A DNA stretch of 64,000 nt, from the NCBI GenBank assembly GCA_022818135.1, contig JAFMSR010000015.1, positions 18,614,132-18,678,131 on the forward strand. Direction: 5' to 3'. Positions within the stretch are counted from its first letter, which is position 1. The number at the start of each line of letters is the position of its first letter. The notes beneath the pieces were generated by a model, which saw only the letters and a program-made list of their open reading frames with translations, was not told the origin of the DNA and searched no databases. The stretch comes from Saxidomus purpurata. Lineage: Eukaryota > Mollusca > Bivalvia > Venerida > Veneridae. This document shows, one piece after another, positions 22,746 through 35,900 of this stretch. The translations under genes were made by a program, and so were the position numbers.

Positions 22746-25700
22746 CAACATTGTTTACTTTGCAATGAATAAACAAATGGCAAACACACCTTTTATTACG
22801 TTAGAAAATGTTACGAAATCTTAAATTTCTAAACAAATGTTTTCTTTAAACTATGCAAAATCTGATTAAAACCATCTCATTATTAACGCTTCGCTTTACT
22901 TACTTCAGGGAGGTCCGATAGACACTATGTCATAATAGAGATCATTTTCGTATAACTTATCAAGTATAGATTTTCGATTTACAAATTTCTAATTGAAAAT
23001 ATTAATTTCCTTTTTAAATTGAGAAAAATCGACAACGATTACATAATATGAAATCACGGCAACGCAACGAATAGGTGTCGGAGCAGTATTGGTAAAAGTG
23101 GTAGCTTTATCTACAAATATATAAATATGTGAATTCTTGGATACATTTTGGGAGACCATACTCTTCTCCTTTTTGTGCAAAACCAAATTGTGGTATTTTT
23201 TACTTATGAAACTATTTGCAGTTGACTCTGTGTTAAAATACAGTACTGAACGCCATTCCCCTGTTGGCCATTTGCTTTTTTCTAAAGTACACCTGCATGA
23301 GGCAGACACTTTCTTTAAAGATGCTGTTTTTGATGTATCTTGCTGGTTGCTTAAATTGGTTTGACTGTATCTCAAAAATGTCTATATATACATTTAGCAA
23401 CGATATTAAAGATTTATTCATGGAAAAATACATTAAGGACATGTTTCAAAATAATCTAAAATTTGGGAAAATTTTACCTTTTCTTTATCTAATCGAAGAA
23501 ACCATCCTATATTTTATTCATTTCTATCTTGAATACATTTACAACTTGCGTAATGTTAATAATCCACCTAACGGTGTTGATTACAAACGTATTTTAAGAT
23601 TTTCGAATCATTTCAGTTCATTGTTGTAAAGTCAAGTTGTTGTTGTTGATCCTACAGATGTTCACAAAATAGAAAGTAATTTACTCTCTGTTTATTGCAC
23701 TGTTTTTTTTTTCTTAAAAAAACTATTTCACAGAGTAAAAACATCTACAAGAAAACTGGCCTCATGCTTATAAAGGTTTTTAAGCACAATCTCAGGCTCA
23801 GCATTAAAACATGCTCCGGTAATCTGAAGTTATATTTTTTTACTGAGTCGGGTTCCACAACAATAATCCGGAGGTCCTTTTTTTACTTAATATGTACTTT
23901 GCAAATAAATATAACTTGACTTGACTTCATATTAGTTGAAGCATTTTTTCTTGGTGAGCATGAGATTGTGCGCAAGAAACTTTTATTTATTTATGTTGAT
24001 AGGTTTGAACTATTTACGTACTAAAATTATAAAGCTATTCAAGAAAGACTGCAAACGCAAGCATATTTTATTTATTTTTTTCATTCTGTTTTAACCGATT
24101 AAAAGGTGCATCTCAATTCAAAAAAAGTTACACTTCATTGGCCGTTAAAAAAGTAACAAACTTTAGGTAAAAAGCGAGCTTAACACGACTGCGCCGAAAA
24201 AAATAACGGTGGGCCGAAGAGTCATATAACTTGGTAGGTACTGGCCAATAGGTGATCCCTGTATGGTTTGAGGAAAGAATCACATAGCAGGATGTCAGAA
24301 AGGGCAAACTTTCAGAAACGATACTATTGGAATAGCATTTCGTATTATTTTGCAGTCATATATTTTCTATCTTTACAAAAAAAGATAAAACTACGAACAT
24401 CAATACAGCCAATTAAATCATTAAGGCATCTATTCTCATAACGCTGGCTTGTATTTTGACAGACTATTTTGTAATTTTTTCGCGAGCATTTGTATCTCCA
24501 AAAGTACATCTTACGTCTTGAATTTGGACTTATTACGGGTCCGCTGGGTCATAAAACAAGATCATACAAGTCATAAGTCTAGCTCTAAAGCTTAGGCATG
24601 GACTGAAACCTCATTCTTAAGGTATTTGTGCCCATAGAAAGAGGCAATTCTCTATGGTTTGAGAGCCAGAAACTCGAATAGTCGAGCTTGTTCTATTAAT
24701 TCTTGTTTATGTTTGATACCGTATTTTCGGTGACATGTAACTAAATTTTATAATCATTTTAAACAACTTAAATGCAAGTGTTAATATTAAGACTGACCGT
24801 GGTATTCTGCTATTTTGTGTTTAATTCAGAAAAAAACATGCGAATAGTAGCAGTTACGACCTTTTAAAGCCAAATAATAATGAGAAATATACGAACAAAA
24901 TAGGTCGTAAGTGTCACTTACCACCTTTTAACCATACATTTTCTTACTTACCTTCCAGTATCAAAATGAAAATGTCATTTTTACTGGAAGACGAGTTTTA
25001 GTTAATTTAAAAATAAAATTTCTTTTCAGTGCTTTATCAATGGATCTGATTTATGTACGAAGAACGCAAACCAAATTTTGAATAAAACGGTTCCCTCTAT
25101 TGCATGGTAGATCGTTTTTTCTTGTTTTCTCAAAATAGATGTTTGCACTCACAAGCTTATTATTCTAAAGCGCCAACATGTAAGATAACGAAAACAACAT
25201 GAGACCTGCATTATCGATAATCCTCAAGTGCGAAACATTAAGTTTCCTTTCAAGTACTTTCATATCATTGTTAAGTACATGCATATATGTATGACAAAAC
25301 TTACAGCAGAGTGTTATTTTTTAATCGATTTAAAATTCATCGTTTTTTCTTTTTAACTGAGGTAATTCAAGATTGCATTAACGTGATTCTACGGTTGTTC
25401 TAGCAGTTCGAACCTTACCTGGCAATACGTTACGATGAACACGTCCTCTAGGCTCAGAGGTCCGAGGGCCGTTATGACCAGTTCACACGGGTTTTAGAGT
25501 TGACAAAGTCAAAAAAAGTGTCTGTTTACATGGTACAATTCTCTTTTTATTTTTTAGCAGATTACATTAAAAGACGAGTTTTATTCGACATTGATAAATT
25601 ACCCAAAAAGACTGGTGTGAGAGGAGAGATCAATATCATGTTTATTACACACTGCTTACAAGCATTTAGCAAGGATAACACATTAATTATAAGCAAAATA

Positions 25701-26048
25701 TTTAAGAGTGCAAAATACAAGTACTTAAGAATGAACAAGTTTATTCTCAATTACTAACTTCTTGATAAGCCAAACCAAAATACTGAGAAATGTACAGTAA
25801 CATTCAATTTCTTTGAATTCCACATAATTTTGCTACCATTTTCATATCTGTGACTTTTTCACATTTGGTAGCCCTACAAATGACTTTGACAGCCAATATT
25901 CTAGTATACGATCAAAAACTTAAACAACGGTTTTCTTAATTGGCTCGTTCATGAAATTACGCAACAAAACAATCGAAAACAAAAGTTACGTACACTGAAA
26001 AATTTAGTTTTGTTAAGTTTCACAGCGATTTGACTGGCCTCCACAAAA

Positions 26049-26080
26049 TACCACGTGATGATGGAAAATGTCACGTGGTA
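26049..26080. promoter_or_regulatory. Inverted pair of E-boxes
   Basis: A perfect 10-bp inverted repeat, TACCACGTGA and TCACGTGGTA, spaced by 12 bases. Each arm contains the palindromic E-box CACGTG, the binding core of bHLH-zip factors. It lies at the outer edge of block A, about 3.4 kb upstream of copy A. Whether it acts as a regulatory site is unknown. Confidence 0.4.
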
Positions 26081-26392
26081 GCATGTAAACAATTATTAAA
26101 AATCACTATTTTGAATTAACTTTTTGTTTTTGACCATTTGGCAGTTAGATATCTAAAAAAACAGTACAAAATTCAAAGCGCTGAAGGCACTGAATTTGTG
26201 TGTGTCTCAAATCAAAGTGGGTTTACAAGCTCTCACTAACTTGAAGCAGAAATTAAATCAAGTGTGGAATGTTGCAGACTGACTTAAGTTGAAATTGTTT
26301 TGCAGAGCAAATATCACTGTCGGAACATAATTATTAATATAATTCAGATTAATAACTTTTTCCCAAAAGAAACTTGTAAAACAAATCATTAT

Positions 26393-26492
26393 GTAACAAC
26401 CTTTGTGATTTACAACTTAGATTGATCGCTGTAGATACTTACTTCAGTTGTAACAACCTATGTGATTTACAACTTGATCGCTGTAGATATTT
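26393..26492. repeat. Tandem duplication, two copies of about 56 bp
   Basis: The block GTAACAACCTTTGTGATTTA is repeated 61 bases later with CTATGTG in place of CTTTGTG. Both continue into ACAACTT and GATCGCTGTAGATA. It directly precedes the GA-rich microsatellite. Confidence 0.85.
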
Positions 26493-26562
26493 AGAGAGAG
26501 AGACAGACAGACAGAGACAGAGACAGAGACAGAGAGAGACAGAGAGAGACAGACAGAGAGAG
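26493..26562. repeat. GA/GACA microsatellite
   Basis: A run of GAGA, GACAGACA and GACAGAGA units on the plus strand. A TC-rich run on the same strand follows 41 bases later, so the two can pair. Confidence 0.95.
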
Positions 26563-26603
26563 TATTTATTTGCAGCATATAACGTATAAGGCTGTTTAGC
26601 TGT

Positions 26604-26651
26604 TTCTCTCTCTCGCTCTCTCCCTCCCTGCCTCCCTCCCTCCCCCTCCCC

Positions 26652-26686
<35 letters not shown>
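26604..26686. repeat. TC/TCCC microsatellite
   Basis: A run of TCTC, TCCC and TCTC units on the plus strand, complementary in type to the GA run at 26493-26562. A minus-strand frame of arginine-glutamate repeats across it is a translation of the microsatellite and not a protein. Confidence 0.95.
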
Positions 26687-27579
26687 ATTTCCTTTCGCGT
26701 AATAACATATGAAATGACTGTTTGAGAGCTGTTTAATAAGATACTGAGCATTCTTCGCAATTGAGCTAAACTAAATCCGTATAAACTAACAAACATTTAA
26801 CTGTTCATTTCAACCGATTATCTTTGGGAACTTTTCTCTGTTTGATTTTAGAAGAAATAGAAAAACAAATTCAACTTAGTCAAAATGTAATTTAATGATA
26901 TGAGTAAATGACGGAATACTGTACAAATACATATTAGTTTGACAAAATAACTATGTTCCATCTGTAACTATTACAACATAATATGCAAATACTTAACAAA
27001 TAACTATGCAGGAGATCACTACATTTATTAAAGAAATCAAATGTTAGGTCCTTATAACCCGCCATATATTAAAGCTGCAATACTATCCAATATGTAGTTT
27101 GCAATAACCACAAACGAAAAACTACTAAAGAATGTTGATACTGAATCTGAATAATAATGGATAGCTGTTAACAATATGTATTTGGGTTAACATCCAAACC
27201 GTAATCAGTTTAGTGAATGTTGAAACATGCAGTCAGAGTCCTGTCTTGTAGTGCACACTGTGCTAACCTTTTATATTTACGCTCTTGTACTACAGGTAAT
27301 ACTCTTTATTTTAGAGCCTTTATGATCCTAATATTTACAATTAGGTTGCAAACTCATTTACTTTATACCATCTTGAATCCTATTTTTCAATTAATTGTGA
27401 CCAGTCATACTTTTAAATCTTAATCTTTGAATTTTTTAATTAAGATACTTTCCCCTGGATAGAGTTAGCTCAGTACTTCAGCAGTAAACGACGCTTTTAC
27501 TACGTGTTGCTTGGCGGTGTCGCAGTACGGTTCATGTTCTAGTCCTAATTTAAGCTCTAGAAAACTGTTGGTTTCAGAC

Positions 27580-30350
27580 TGGCTTTACCGAAAACTGTTT
27601 TAAATTGTGTTGTGTACCCGTCAGCGAAATGGCCTTTCTACGACCGCTCAACTGATTCAAAATGTAAAATTCTGCTTTTGCCCCAAAGATGACTTTTAAT
27701 AATTGACAGGTAAAAATAAATTTGAAATACAGCGGACAGGGTTATGTATATTGTTTATGAAACAGTTTCAAGAACTAGAGGAAATATAGAATTACGAGAA
27801 CTACGTGTGGCCTTAACCTTGATATGTCGGTGTAGGAACATAGATTTGTTCATTTTTTAATTGAGACGAGTATAGATACACAAGGACGGATCTTGATGTT
27901 TACCTCAACCTTAACGTGATGAAACAAGTGTTCTGCATGTGGTCTTGATGAAAAAAACAACATTTATTCAAATTTCAGGAAAATCCATCCTAGAGATTTA
28001 CCAAGATATAACATGGGTACCAGTGCACATTACTAGTGGGTGTGGTAAATTTTGACCCAGGGCAATGATTTGAACAAAGTAGGTGGAAGACCACTAGAAA
28101 ATGTTACATGCCAAATATACTTTTTAAGTTTTTAGCTCACCTGAGCTGGCTCAGGGTGAACTATTAGGATCGATGAATGTCCGTCGTCCGTCCACACTTA
28201 GTTCGTTAACACTCTAGTGGTCACATTTTTGCCTCAATTGTCACGAAACTTGGTCAGGATGTTTGTCCCAGTAATTACTCGGACGAGTTCGAATATGGGT
28301 CATCTCGGATGAAAAACTAGGTAACATCTTGTTAAGGCTCTAGAGGCTACTGTTTCAGTCCAAATATCCTGGCAATGTGTCAGAAGGGTTGTTTGGTTGA
28401 TTTCTAGCTCAAGTTTTAATATGGGTCACCTGGGGTCAAAAACTAGGTCACACAGCCCAAATATGGAAAAACCTTGTTAACACTCTAGAGGTAACATTTT
28501 CAGCCCAAATATCCTGGAAATTTGTCAGAAAGGTTGTTAAGATGATTTCTAGCTCAAGTTCGAATATGGGTTATCTGGGGTCAAAAACTAGGTCACACAG
28601 CCTGAATATGGAAAAATCTTTTTAACACTCTAGAGGTGACATTTTCAGCCCAAATATCCTGGAAATATGTCAGAAAGGTTGTTTTGATGATTTCTAGCCA
28701 AAGTTCGAATATGGGTTATCTGGGGTCAAAAACTAGGTCACAGCCCAAATATGGAAAAACCTTGTTAACACTCTAGATGTTACATTTTCAGCCCAGATAT
28801 CCTTGAAATTTGTCAGAAAGGTTGTTTCGATGATTTCTAGCTCAAGTTCGAATATGGGTCATCTGAGGTCAAAAACTAGGTCACACAGCCCAAATATGGA
28901 AAAACCTTGTTAACACTCTAGAGGTAACATTTTCAGCCCAATATCCTGGAAATTTGTCGGAAAAGTTATTAAGATGATTTGTAGCTCAAGTTCGAATATG
29001 AGTCATCTGGGGTCAAAAACTAGGTCACAGAGCCCAAATATGGAAAAACCTTGTTAACACTGTAGATGTTACATTTTCAGCCCAGATATCCTTGAAATTT
29101 GTCAGAAAGGTTGTTTCGATGATTTGTAGCTCAAGTTCGAATATGGGTCATCTGGGGTCAAAAACTAGGTCACACAGCCTGAATATGGAAAAACCTTGTT
29201 AACACTCTAGAGGTAACATTTTCAGCCCAAATATCCTGGAAATTTGTCGGAAAAGTTATTAAGATGATTTATAGCTCAAGTTCGAATATGAGTCATCTGG
29301 GATGAAAAACTAGGTCACAGAGCCCAAATATGGAAAAACCTTGTTAACACTCTAGATGTTACATTTTCAGCCCAGATATCCTTGAAATTTGTCAGAAAGG
29401 TTGTTTCGATGATTTGTAGCTCAAGTTCGAATATGGGTCATCTGTGGTCAAAAACTAGGTCACACAGCTCAAATATGATAAAACCTTGTTAACACTCTAG
29501 AGGTAACATTTTCAGTCCAAATATCCTGGAAATTTGTCGGAAAGGTTGTTTTGATGATTTCTAGCTCAAGTTCGAATATTGGTCATCTGGGGTCAAAAAC
29601 TAGGTCAAAGAGCCCAAATGTGGAAAAAACCTTGTTAACACTCTAGAGGTGACATTTTCAGCCCAAATATCCTGGAAATTTGTCAGAAAGGTTGTTTCGA
29701 TGATTTCTAGCTCAAGTTTCAATATGGGTCATCTGAGGTCAAAAACTAGGTCACACAGCCCAAATATGGAAAATCCTTGTTAATACTCTAGAGGTAACAT
29801 TTTCAGCCCAAATATCCTGGAAATTTGTCAGAAAGGTTGTTAAGATGATTTCTAGCTCAAGTTCGAATATGGGTCATCTTGGGTCAAAAACTAGGTCACA
29901 CAGCCCAAATATGGAAAAACCTTGTTAACACTCTAGAGGTAACATTTTCAGCCCAAATATCCTGGAAATTTGTCAGAAAGGTTGTTTCGATGATTTCTAG
30001 CAACTTTGTTAAAAGCAGTTGTACTCGGGTGAGCGATAAAGGGCCATCATGGCCCTCTTGTTCCTTTACCAAATGACCGTCTAGCAGATTTTGACCCCAG
30101 AGGAATGACCTGAACAAACTTTGAAGAAGTCTTCTAGATACCGTGAAACAAAACCTATACAAGCTCTAGACTATGTGGTTTCTGAGAAGAAGTTATTTAA
30201 ACTTTTTCCGATATATGTCTGTGTAAAACAAGCGACCAATTGTATCTCCTGCATACCATCCCAAACTTTATTTGTGGTCGTAAAAGCTCTGTATAGTCAA
30301 GACATGCTTCTTTCCTTTAAAATTATTTACAGTGTCAACCTTTGTCTAAT
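27580..30350 (+). repeat. Interspersed repeat split by nested arrays
   Basis: The segments 27580-28010 and 30250-30350 together are colinear with the uninterrupted copy at 15840-16520. Between them lies a piece of the 165-bp family (about 28030-28130 and 30064-30245), and inside that the 145-bp array (28134-30062). This gives a three-level nesting and therefore a relative order of insertion. Open frames in the stretch are incidental. Confidence 0.75.
28134..30062 (+). repeat. Twelve-copy tandem array, about 145-bp unit, with end boxes
   Basis: The block AAAAACTAGGTCACA recurs about every 145 bases, near 28316, 28440, 28582, 28727, 28872, 29015, 29160, 29305, 29448, 29595, 29740 and 29886. 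The left end is TAGCTCACCTGAGCTGGCTC followed by GTCCGTCGTCCGTCC. The right end is GGGTGAGCGATAAAGGGCCA with the palindrome GGGCCATCATGGCCC and then CTCTTGTT. A body of short tandem units between fixed ends recalls Pearl/Helentron-type elements of bivalves; that link is inference. Neighbouring units are very similar, which suggests recent amplification or homogenisation. Confidence 0.9.
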
Positions 30351-30841
30351 AACGATGGCTTTCAAAAAAAACATTTACAATTTCAAACAAACAACGGTAT
30401 GTAATAAAGAAGTTAAAAGCATAAGAAATATGCAAAAATAGTTTATTATACAAGATATAGAATTTATAAATAAATACATAATAAATCAAATAACACACAG
30501 TTGTGGGTTTTCTTTAGTCAGAATTTCAGGTAAGACCAAATATGCAACTATGTTTTATCATTTTGGTTCTTTCACCTTTATCGTTGTTTCAAATATAAAT
30601 TTCTCAGTAATTTCCTCTAAATTTCTAATCTTCGTTATAAGATGTTCGACTATCTATCTATGAACCGTTCCATACCAGTTCCCTCTTTTTAAGGAATGAT
30701 CTACCTGGAATTAGTCTCAACGTTAACTGAACTAAGTTTAGAGAGGTTGTTTCGCGATCTAAAATAACTAGTTCATATAATATACATGTGTAGACAATGC
30801 AACTCGCAAGAAGCTATACATTTTTTTAGATAATTTATCTA

Positions 30842-31073
30842 CACTCAACAGGTTTAGAAACGCAAAAGTGGCAAAATATTTATTTTTACAATGTTATCGT
30901 GTTTCAAATTTATTCAAATTTCATACACAATAAAAACAATATAAAATTAAATTCTTGTAAAAGTTTCAATAATTCGTCGCAAAAAATGACTTAAATAGAA
31001 ATAAAAAGAATAGCGTCATTCAAATAAAAATGTTCAACAGAGGAACTCTTTGCGTTTCTAAACCTGTTGAGTG
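30842..31073. mobile_element. MITE of 232 bp with 25-bp inverted ends and TA duplication
   Basis: It begins CACTCAACAGGTTTAGAAAC and ends with the exact reverse complement, GTTTCTAAACCTGTTGAGTG. TA lies outside both ends (30840-30841 and 31074-31075), the mark of Tc1/mariner-type insertion. Block A lacks it at the matching place near 18232. It is therefore younger than the duplication, and the perfect ends agree. It lies about 1.9 kb downstream of the stop codon of copy B. Confidence 0.93.
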
Positions 31074-32348
31074 TATTAAACACTTATGGTGTATTAAGAC
31101 CGTTTCCAAAGTAATAATTCCATAAGTCTGTAGATAAATACATGATCCAGCAAACAACAAAGACACCGGTATTCACGCAGAATGGCTTATGTCATAAAAC
31201 AATTGTAAAGATATCTAAACTATAACTAAAATAAAATATACTAGCAGTGTAAAGCAAAACAAGTGTTAGTTGCTTGTGCGAACATTTAATAAAAAGTTTA
31301 ACATACCAATTTTGTAATACTCACCGCTGAATTTCTATTTTCGACTATAAAGGGTCGTAACAAACTGATATAAGTATCTTATTACCTTAGTTCTTAAATA
31401 TGATGAAATGTGTTTAACACAAATCTGTGTCAAAATCGGTACGAAGTCTAAATAAAAAGTTTCAGGCACCATTTTCAGAAATGTAACTCTATAAAGCGAT
31501 ACCATTGCATTGGTCAAAAACAGTTTAGAAGTTAAATAATGTTATCAACAAGTTACTATTTTACCATTTATTCTAGTTTCAAGAACATTTTACAATATAA
31601 ACTAAGTTAAATAAGTCTACTCTCAATGCGTGCACACTTTGTAATCCAGAAGCATAAAGGTTGTTTCACCTGTACAGAAACTTTGTTCTGAATTTGATTT
31701 CGTTTTATATGTAAACATTAAACACAATAATTAATACGGAAGTTTCAGCGTACGTGTGCGTGTGAGTTTGTCAAAGGTCCGTGCGTATGGTTTGCGGATG
31801 TGTGTCTGTGTAAAAGTGTACATACTAATTGAAAAGAGTTTAAGTTATCCATAACAAATATGAAGTACATGTGTAATATATAGATTAAAACGTAATGTCA
31901 TTACAATCAGTTAATATTATAACATGTCAACAGTTGTTGATTCTAGGGATATGTGGAAACTGTGTTTCATTGTGTTGTCCTTGTGAGAGCTACCGAGCAC
32001 AATGCTCGTCATTTCCTCTCCTTTTCCTGGATTTACTGAAACAGAAAACACACAAAACGATGGAACTTTAAATCATTGAAGGATGAATGCAAATCGTACT
32101 AAATTACATGTATATAGGATATTGTACGTATTAAACTGCCAAATACTGATAAGGGAGAAAATTCAATCAGGACAATCAAATTAAGTGAGACTTTGTACGA
32201 ATTCTGGTATATCAATGGTTGCCATACTGAAATTACTTTCAAATTGTTATTGAATTTGTTTGCATACTTTATAAAAGAAATATTACAAGGTGACTCAAGG
32301 GAATCGACAGGTAGCCCTTTCGCAAACTTGTCTAAACTTCAAAACAAT

Positions 32349-32653
32349 TTAAGTCGCCCTTTCAGAGAAAAGACGATAAATAGGATCGTTTTGTTCATCC
32401 GTGGGTCTGTCGGTCCGTCGGTCCGTCACAAAAACTTAACTTTGGCTATTACTTTGCCAATTCGTAAGATTTCTTCATTAAACTTTTAGATTGTATTGCT
32501 TATGCTTTGATGCCGTCAAAGTTTGTTGGTTAAAGTCATATTTGACAGAGTAATACCCCTTTGTGTATTTGAATTTTATCACAAAATTATTGGTTATTCT
32601 AACAAATTTTAGAGGGCGACACTAGTGTTCGATTCAACAATCATCTAGTTTAT
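32349..32653. mobile_element. Short insertion with GTCGCCCT inverted ends
   Basis: Near the left end stands GTCGCCCTTTCAGAG and near the right end AGAGGGCGACACTAG, giving an 8-bp inverted repeat (GTCGCCCT/AGGGCGAC). It carries a GTCC-rich microsatellite (GTCTGTCGGTCCGTCGGTCC). Block A reads straight through the equivalent site (near 19590), so this is another insertion specific to block B. Confidence 0.65.
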
Positions 32654-32931
32654 TAAAGCCACTGTCATTTAGAATTTTACATTTTATCTAAAGGTAAATA
32701 TAACTGTGTACGAGTGTTTATCCTTATAGAAATATCAATTTCTGCTCTCAAGTGAGATAAAATCTGTACACGATAATGTTATTCTCGAACAGTATCCACT
32801 TTTCCTCGTTTTTTTTAGGAAAATAATGTATTTTTCTACAACAATATTATAGTAGGCCCATTAAAAGATATTGGTTGCAAAACAAAATCGCAAAAATATC
32901 GTGTCGAAAAATGAACATACCGCATATTTTC

Positions 32932-35900
32932 TTAGCCACTCCCTTTGCAAGCCCTGCAGACGAGACAACCAATCAGAACGATCCAGAGGCCCATGAAGAT
33001 CCAGTCAAGTGTCGCCATTGCAAAGGCAAACGTGATAAGGCTCTTGTCACAATCTCCCTGTGTACAGCCTGTGGTGACGTTTCCTGCGCATGGATTAAAA
33101 TCATCTGCTGTCACTTTGCCGTAGTTTGGGTAAACCCACACGCTGCCTGGAAAGTAAACATATTAATTATTTTCGGCGCAGCCGTATTGCGCTCGCTTTT
33201 GACCGGAAGAATGGAACACTTCAACTGCCATCGAAATGACGAATAGAATGTATGACATTCTTTGAAATGAGAAATTTACACCGTAAGGCACCTTCTGATT
33301 GGTTAATACCGGGTGCATAAAATTACCGAAAACAACCGAAAAATACTGAAACAGGACCGAAAACAACTTTTTTTTCAAAAGATAATTTATAAATTGTAAT
33401 ATTTTTTTTAATCAATGAAGGAATTTGTTAATAGTGAATAATCAATCAGTACTTGCGATAAAATATTATCTTTAGAAAAACATGTCGCTTAAAGCTTGTC
33501 AATTACTTTTAAGCAACATGTTATGACAATTTTTACTTTTTGTATATTCTGTTAGAGATTTATTTAATGAACAAAAAGACCCATTTCATAGAATTAGATC
33601 CCTATCAGAAATTTACATTTTATTAACTTTTATAAAATTTTGTAACTACTCCCCTTTAATATGAAAGTATTTAAAACGTTGAGTATATCTTTTTTTATTT
33701 CAATATAATTTCTACTTTTACATTTGAATTGGATAGATATACAAATATTTTAACATTTGGAACCAAAATGCAAGTTTTAAACCTACGAGTAGCTTCTGAA
33801 TTCATTTATTTCCAATCTATATTGGGTGCGCACCCAAGATAGGTAAAGGGAGGTAATAATATCTTTTCAGACTTGAATTTCTAATGAATTATGAATCTAA
33901 TGAATGAATGAATCTAAATATATAACTTTTAATGATATTTCACAAATATAATACCATAGGTCTTATATTTATATCTTTCCTTAGGCAAAGTATGTGTATC
34001 AAAGTTTAACTTAAGATAAAATAACTCTATCTTGGTTGGGCAACGAGGATAGGGAAATCAAATTTTAAAAATACCTCCAGTGAAAGTCTTACTTGAATTA
34101 AGCGCTTAGTGAACATAAATGAGTGTAAATGATCAGATGTTAAAGTTTCAAACAAATCTGTTACATGGCCAAATTCTAATTATATACCTTTAAGGTCATT
34201 TCTTGTCATTTTACTTGATTTAATATACGATATTTACAAGTTTCTTCATTTATCCACGGACCTATATATTCACTAAAATTTGCGCCGACTATCTTCTTTA
34301 AAGGTTATTCTTGTTTAAATATGTGATCTTGGTCTAAAAAGAAAAAGACAATCACTGTGTTTTACGAGCCGAATGGTGTCTTACGTATGTAACGCATGTG
34401 CAAACTTTGCGAAGCAAATGATTTTAGTATACATGATCTCCCCAAATACAGAGCACAAACCAGTATCCAAGTAATGTTTCCCTTTAACAAAGAGAAACGA
34501 AAATAAATATAAAATAGACGTACATGTATTATAAACCTATTACAAATTTGCTAAGCTCAGATTTGCAAAAATCTAATCGGGGCTAAATTTGCTAAATAAG
34601 ACATACACTAAAAATATACGACACGTTATAGTTTTTGTATTGTTTGTCCGTTTCGTAAAGACAAGAACTATGGATTTGCAGATCTCGATCACATTGTTAC
34701 AAGTAAGCAGACAAATAAATATCAATAAACACTTAGTACGAGTACAGTGTCGATAACTACGGACAGAAAAGACAGAAACAACACGTGTGATTTATGTACT
34801 GCTAAATTCAAAACGTAAATGGACTGTTTGTATATAATGCAATGTGCACACGACTGTAAAATGTCAAGATGTTACAATGTAAGGACTTTGATAGTGATTT
34901 CAAAATGTCCCTGGTCGTATGCGTGTATTTATCATTGTCTCACGGAGCGCAAACAAACAAAAGGGGGAATACATATCGGATCTTGCGGTTCGCTGCAGTA
35001 TTTACTAACGAAGCAAAATCATTTGAGAGGCAAAAGGGAGCGTCTATCTGGATGTTATTATTACAACTGGACCCAGACGTTTAAGAAAATTAGTAAGCTA
35101 AGAAAATATCTTTAAAAAGTCCCTCCAAATATAGCTCGAAATCCATTATCGTCATAAAAACCATATCGCATAAAATACATCCTTTTAAAAACAATAGAAT
35201 GTTGATCGTTTGTGCTGAAAGTTATATTATAGTTCATAACGGCCTTTCAGTTAACTGTAATATGATGAAGTAAGATTGGAAGTGATTAATTCCTACTTAT
35301 ATACTGGTCAGTATGGCACTATAGTACTCTATGGTGCTGTAAACTATTCCTCTAATATATTATATAAGTGTGGCACTTCTGGTTACTAGTACAACTGTAG
35401 TATGTGTAGTTATGTAGTTTTCTAAATAATTATAATGCAGGATATAGTACTTTATTCAATTTTGTTCTTATTATAGTAAGATCGGCCCTTGAGTGTACTA
35501 GACCAAAACCATTTCCTGTTTTTGGAAGGGGACAATGCAAAAATGCTACAAAGCACTACAGAGCAATTTTGGTGACATTCCATACACAGGTTCATGAGAA
35601 ACCATTTTAAGGGTTTTTTCGCTTTTCTACCCAGTTGATTCTCAACTTGTACTTATTCTATGGGAAATTTCTGTTTTCAAAACGAGTACAAATCAATGCA
35701 TATTAAATGTTTTTCTATGAAATTATCATGATCATTGTTACAGATAATTTTGTCACAATACTGTTAAAAGAAAAGAAAATTGAAAAATATCCAAAAATTA
35801 CAGTCGATTGTTAGAATTTAGGAGTGTTTCGTATAAGTTTCGTGCAACCTTTAAACTCATTTATAGATATGAAAAGATTGCTTGAAACTTGAGTCCTCGC

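Larger units (their letters stand above)
17860..26000. repeat. Segmental duplication, block A
   Basis: Colinear, same orientation, with block B (30516-45190). Matching landmarks include TTTATCGTTGTTTCAAAT (17936 and 30580), the four coding exons of the membrane-protein gene, GAAAGACTGCAAACGCAAGC (24041 and 43390) and CAAAATACTGAGAAATGTAC near 25780 and 44850. Similarity is patchy: flanks have diverged clearly, while exon 3 and its introns are almost identical. Block A is the more compact copy and shows the empty sites of several insertions found in block B. Confidence 0.9.

Noticed and set aside
23264..23629. 121-codon plus-strand frame upstream of copy A
   Set aside because: The equivalent stretch in block B is broken by shifts and an internal deletion, and the composition is AT-driven. 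No conservation as protein.
26596..26796. Minus-strand frame rich in arginine and glutamate
   Set aside because: It is a translation of the TC microsatellite.
34819..35115. Overlapping frames with a faint caspase-like LSHG string
   Set aside because: The match is limited to a few residues, the active-site Cys block is missing and the region is an insertion in an intron.
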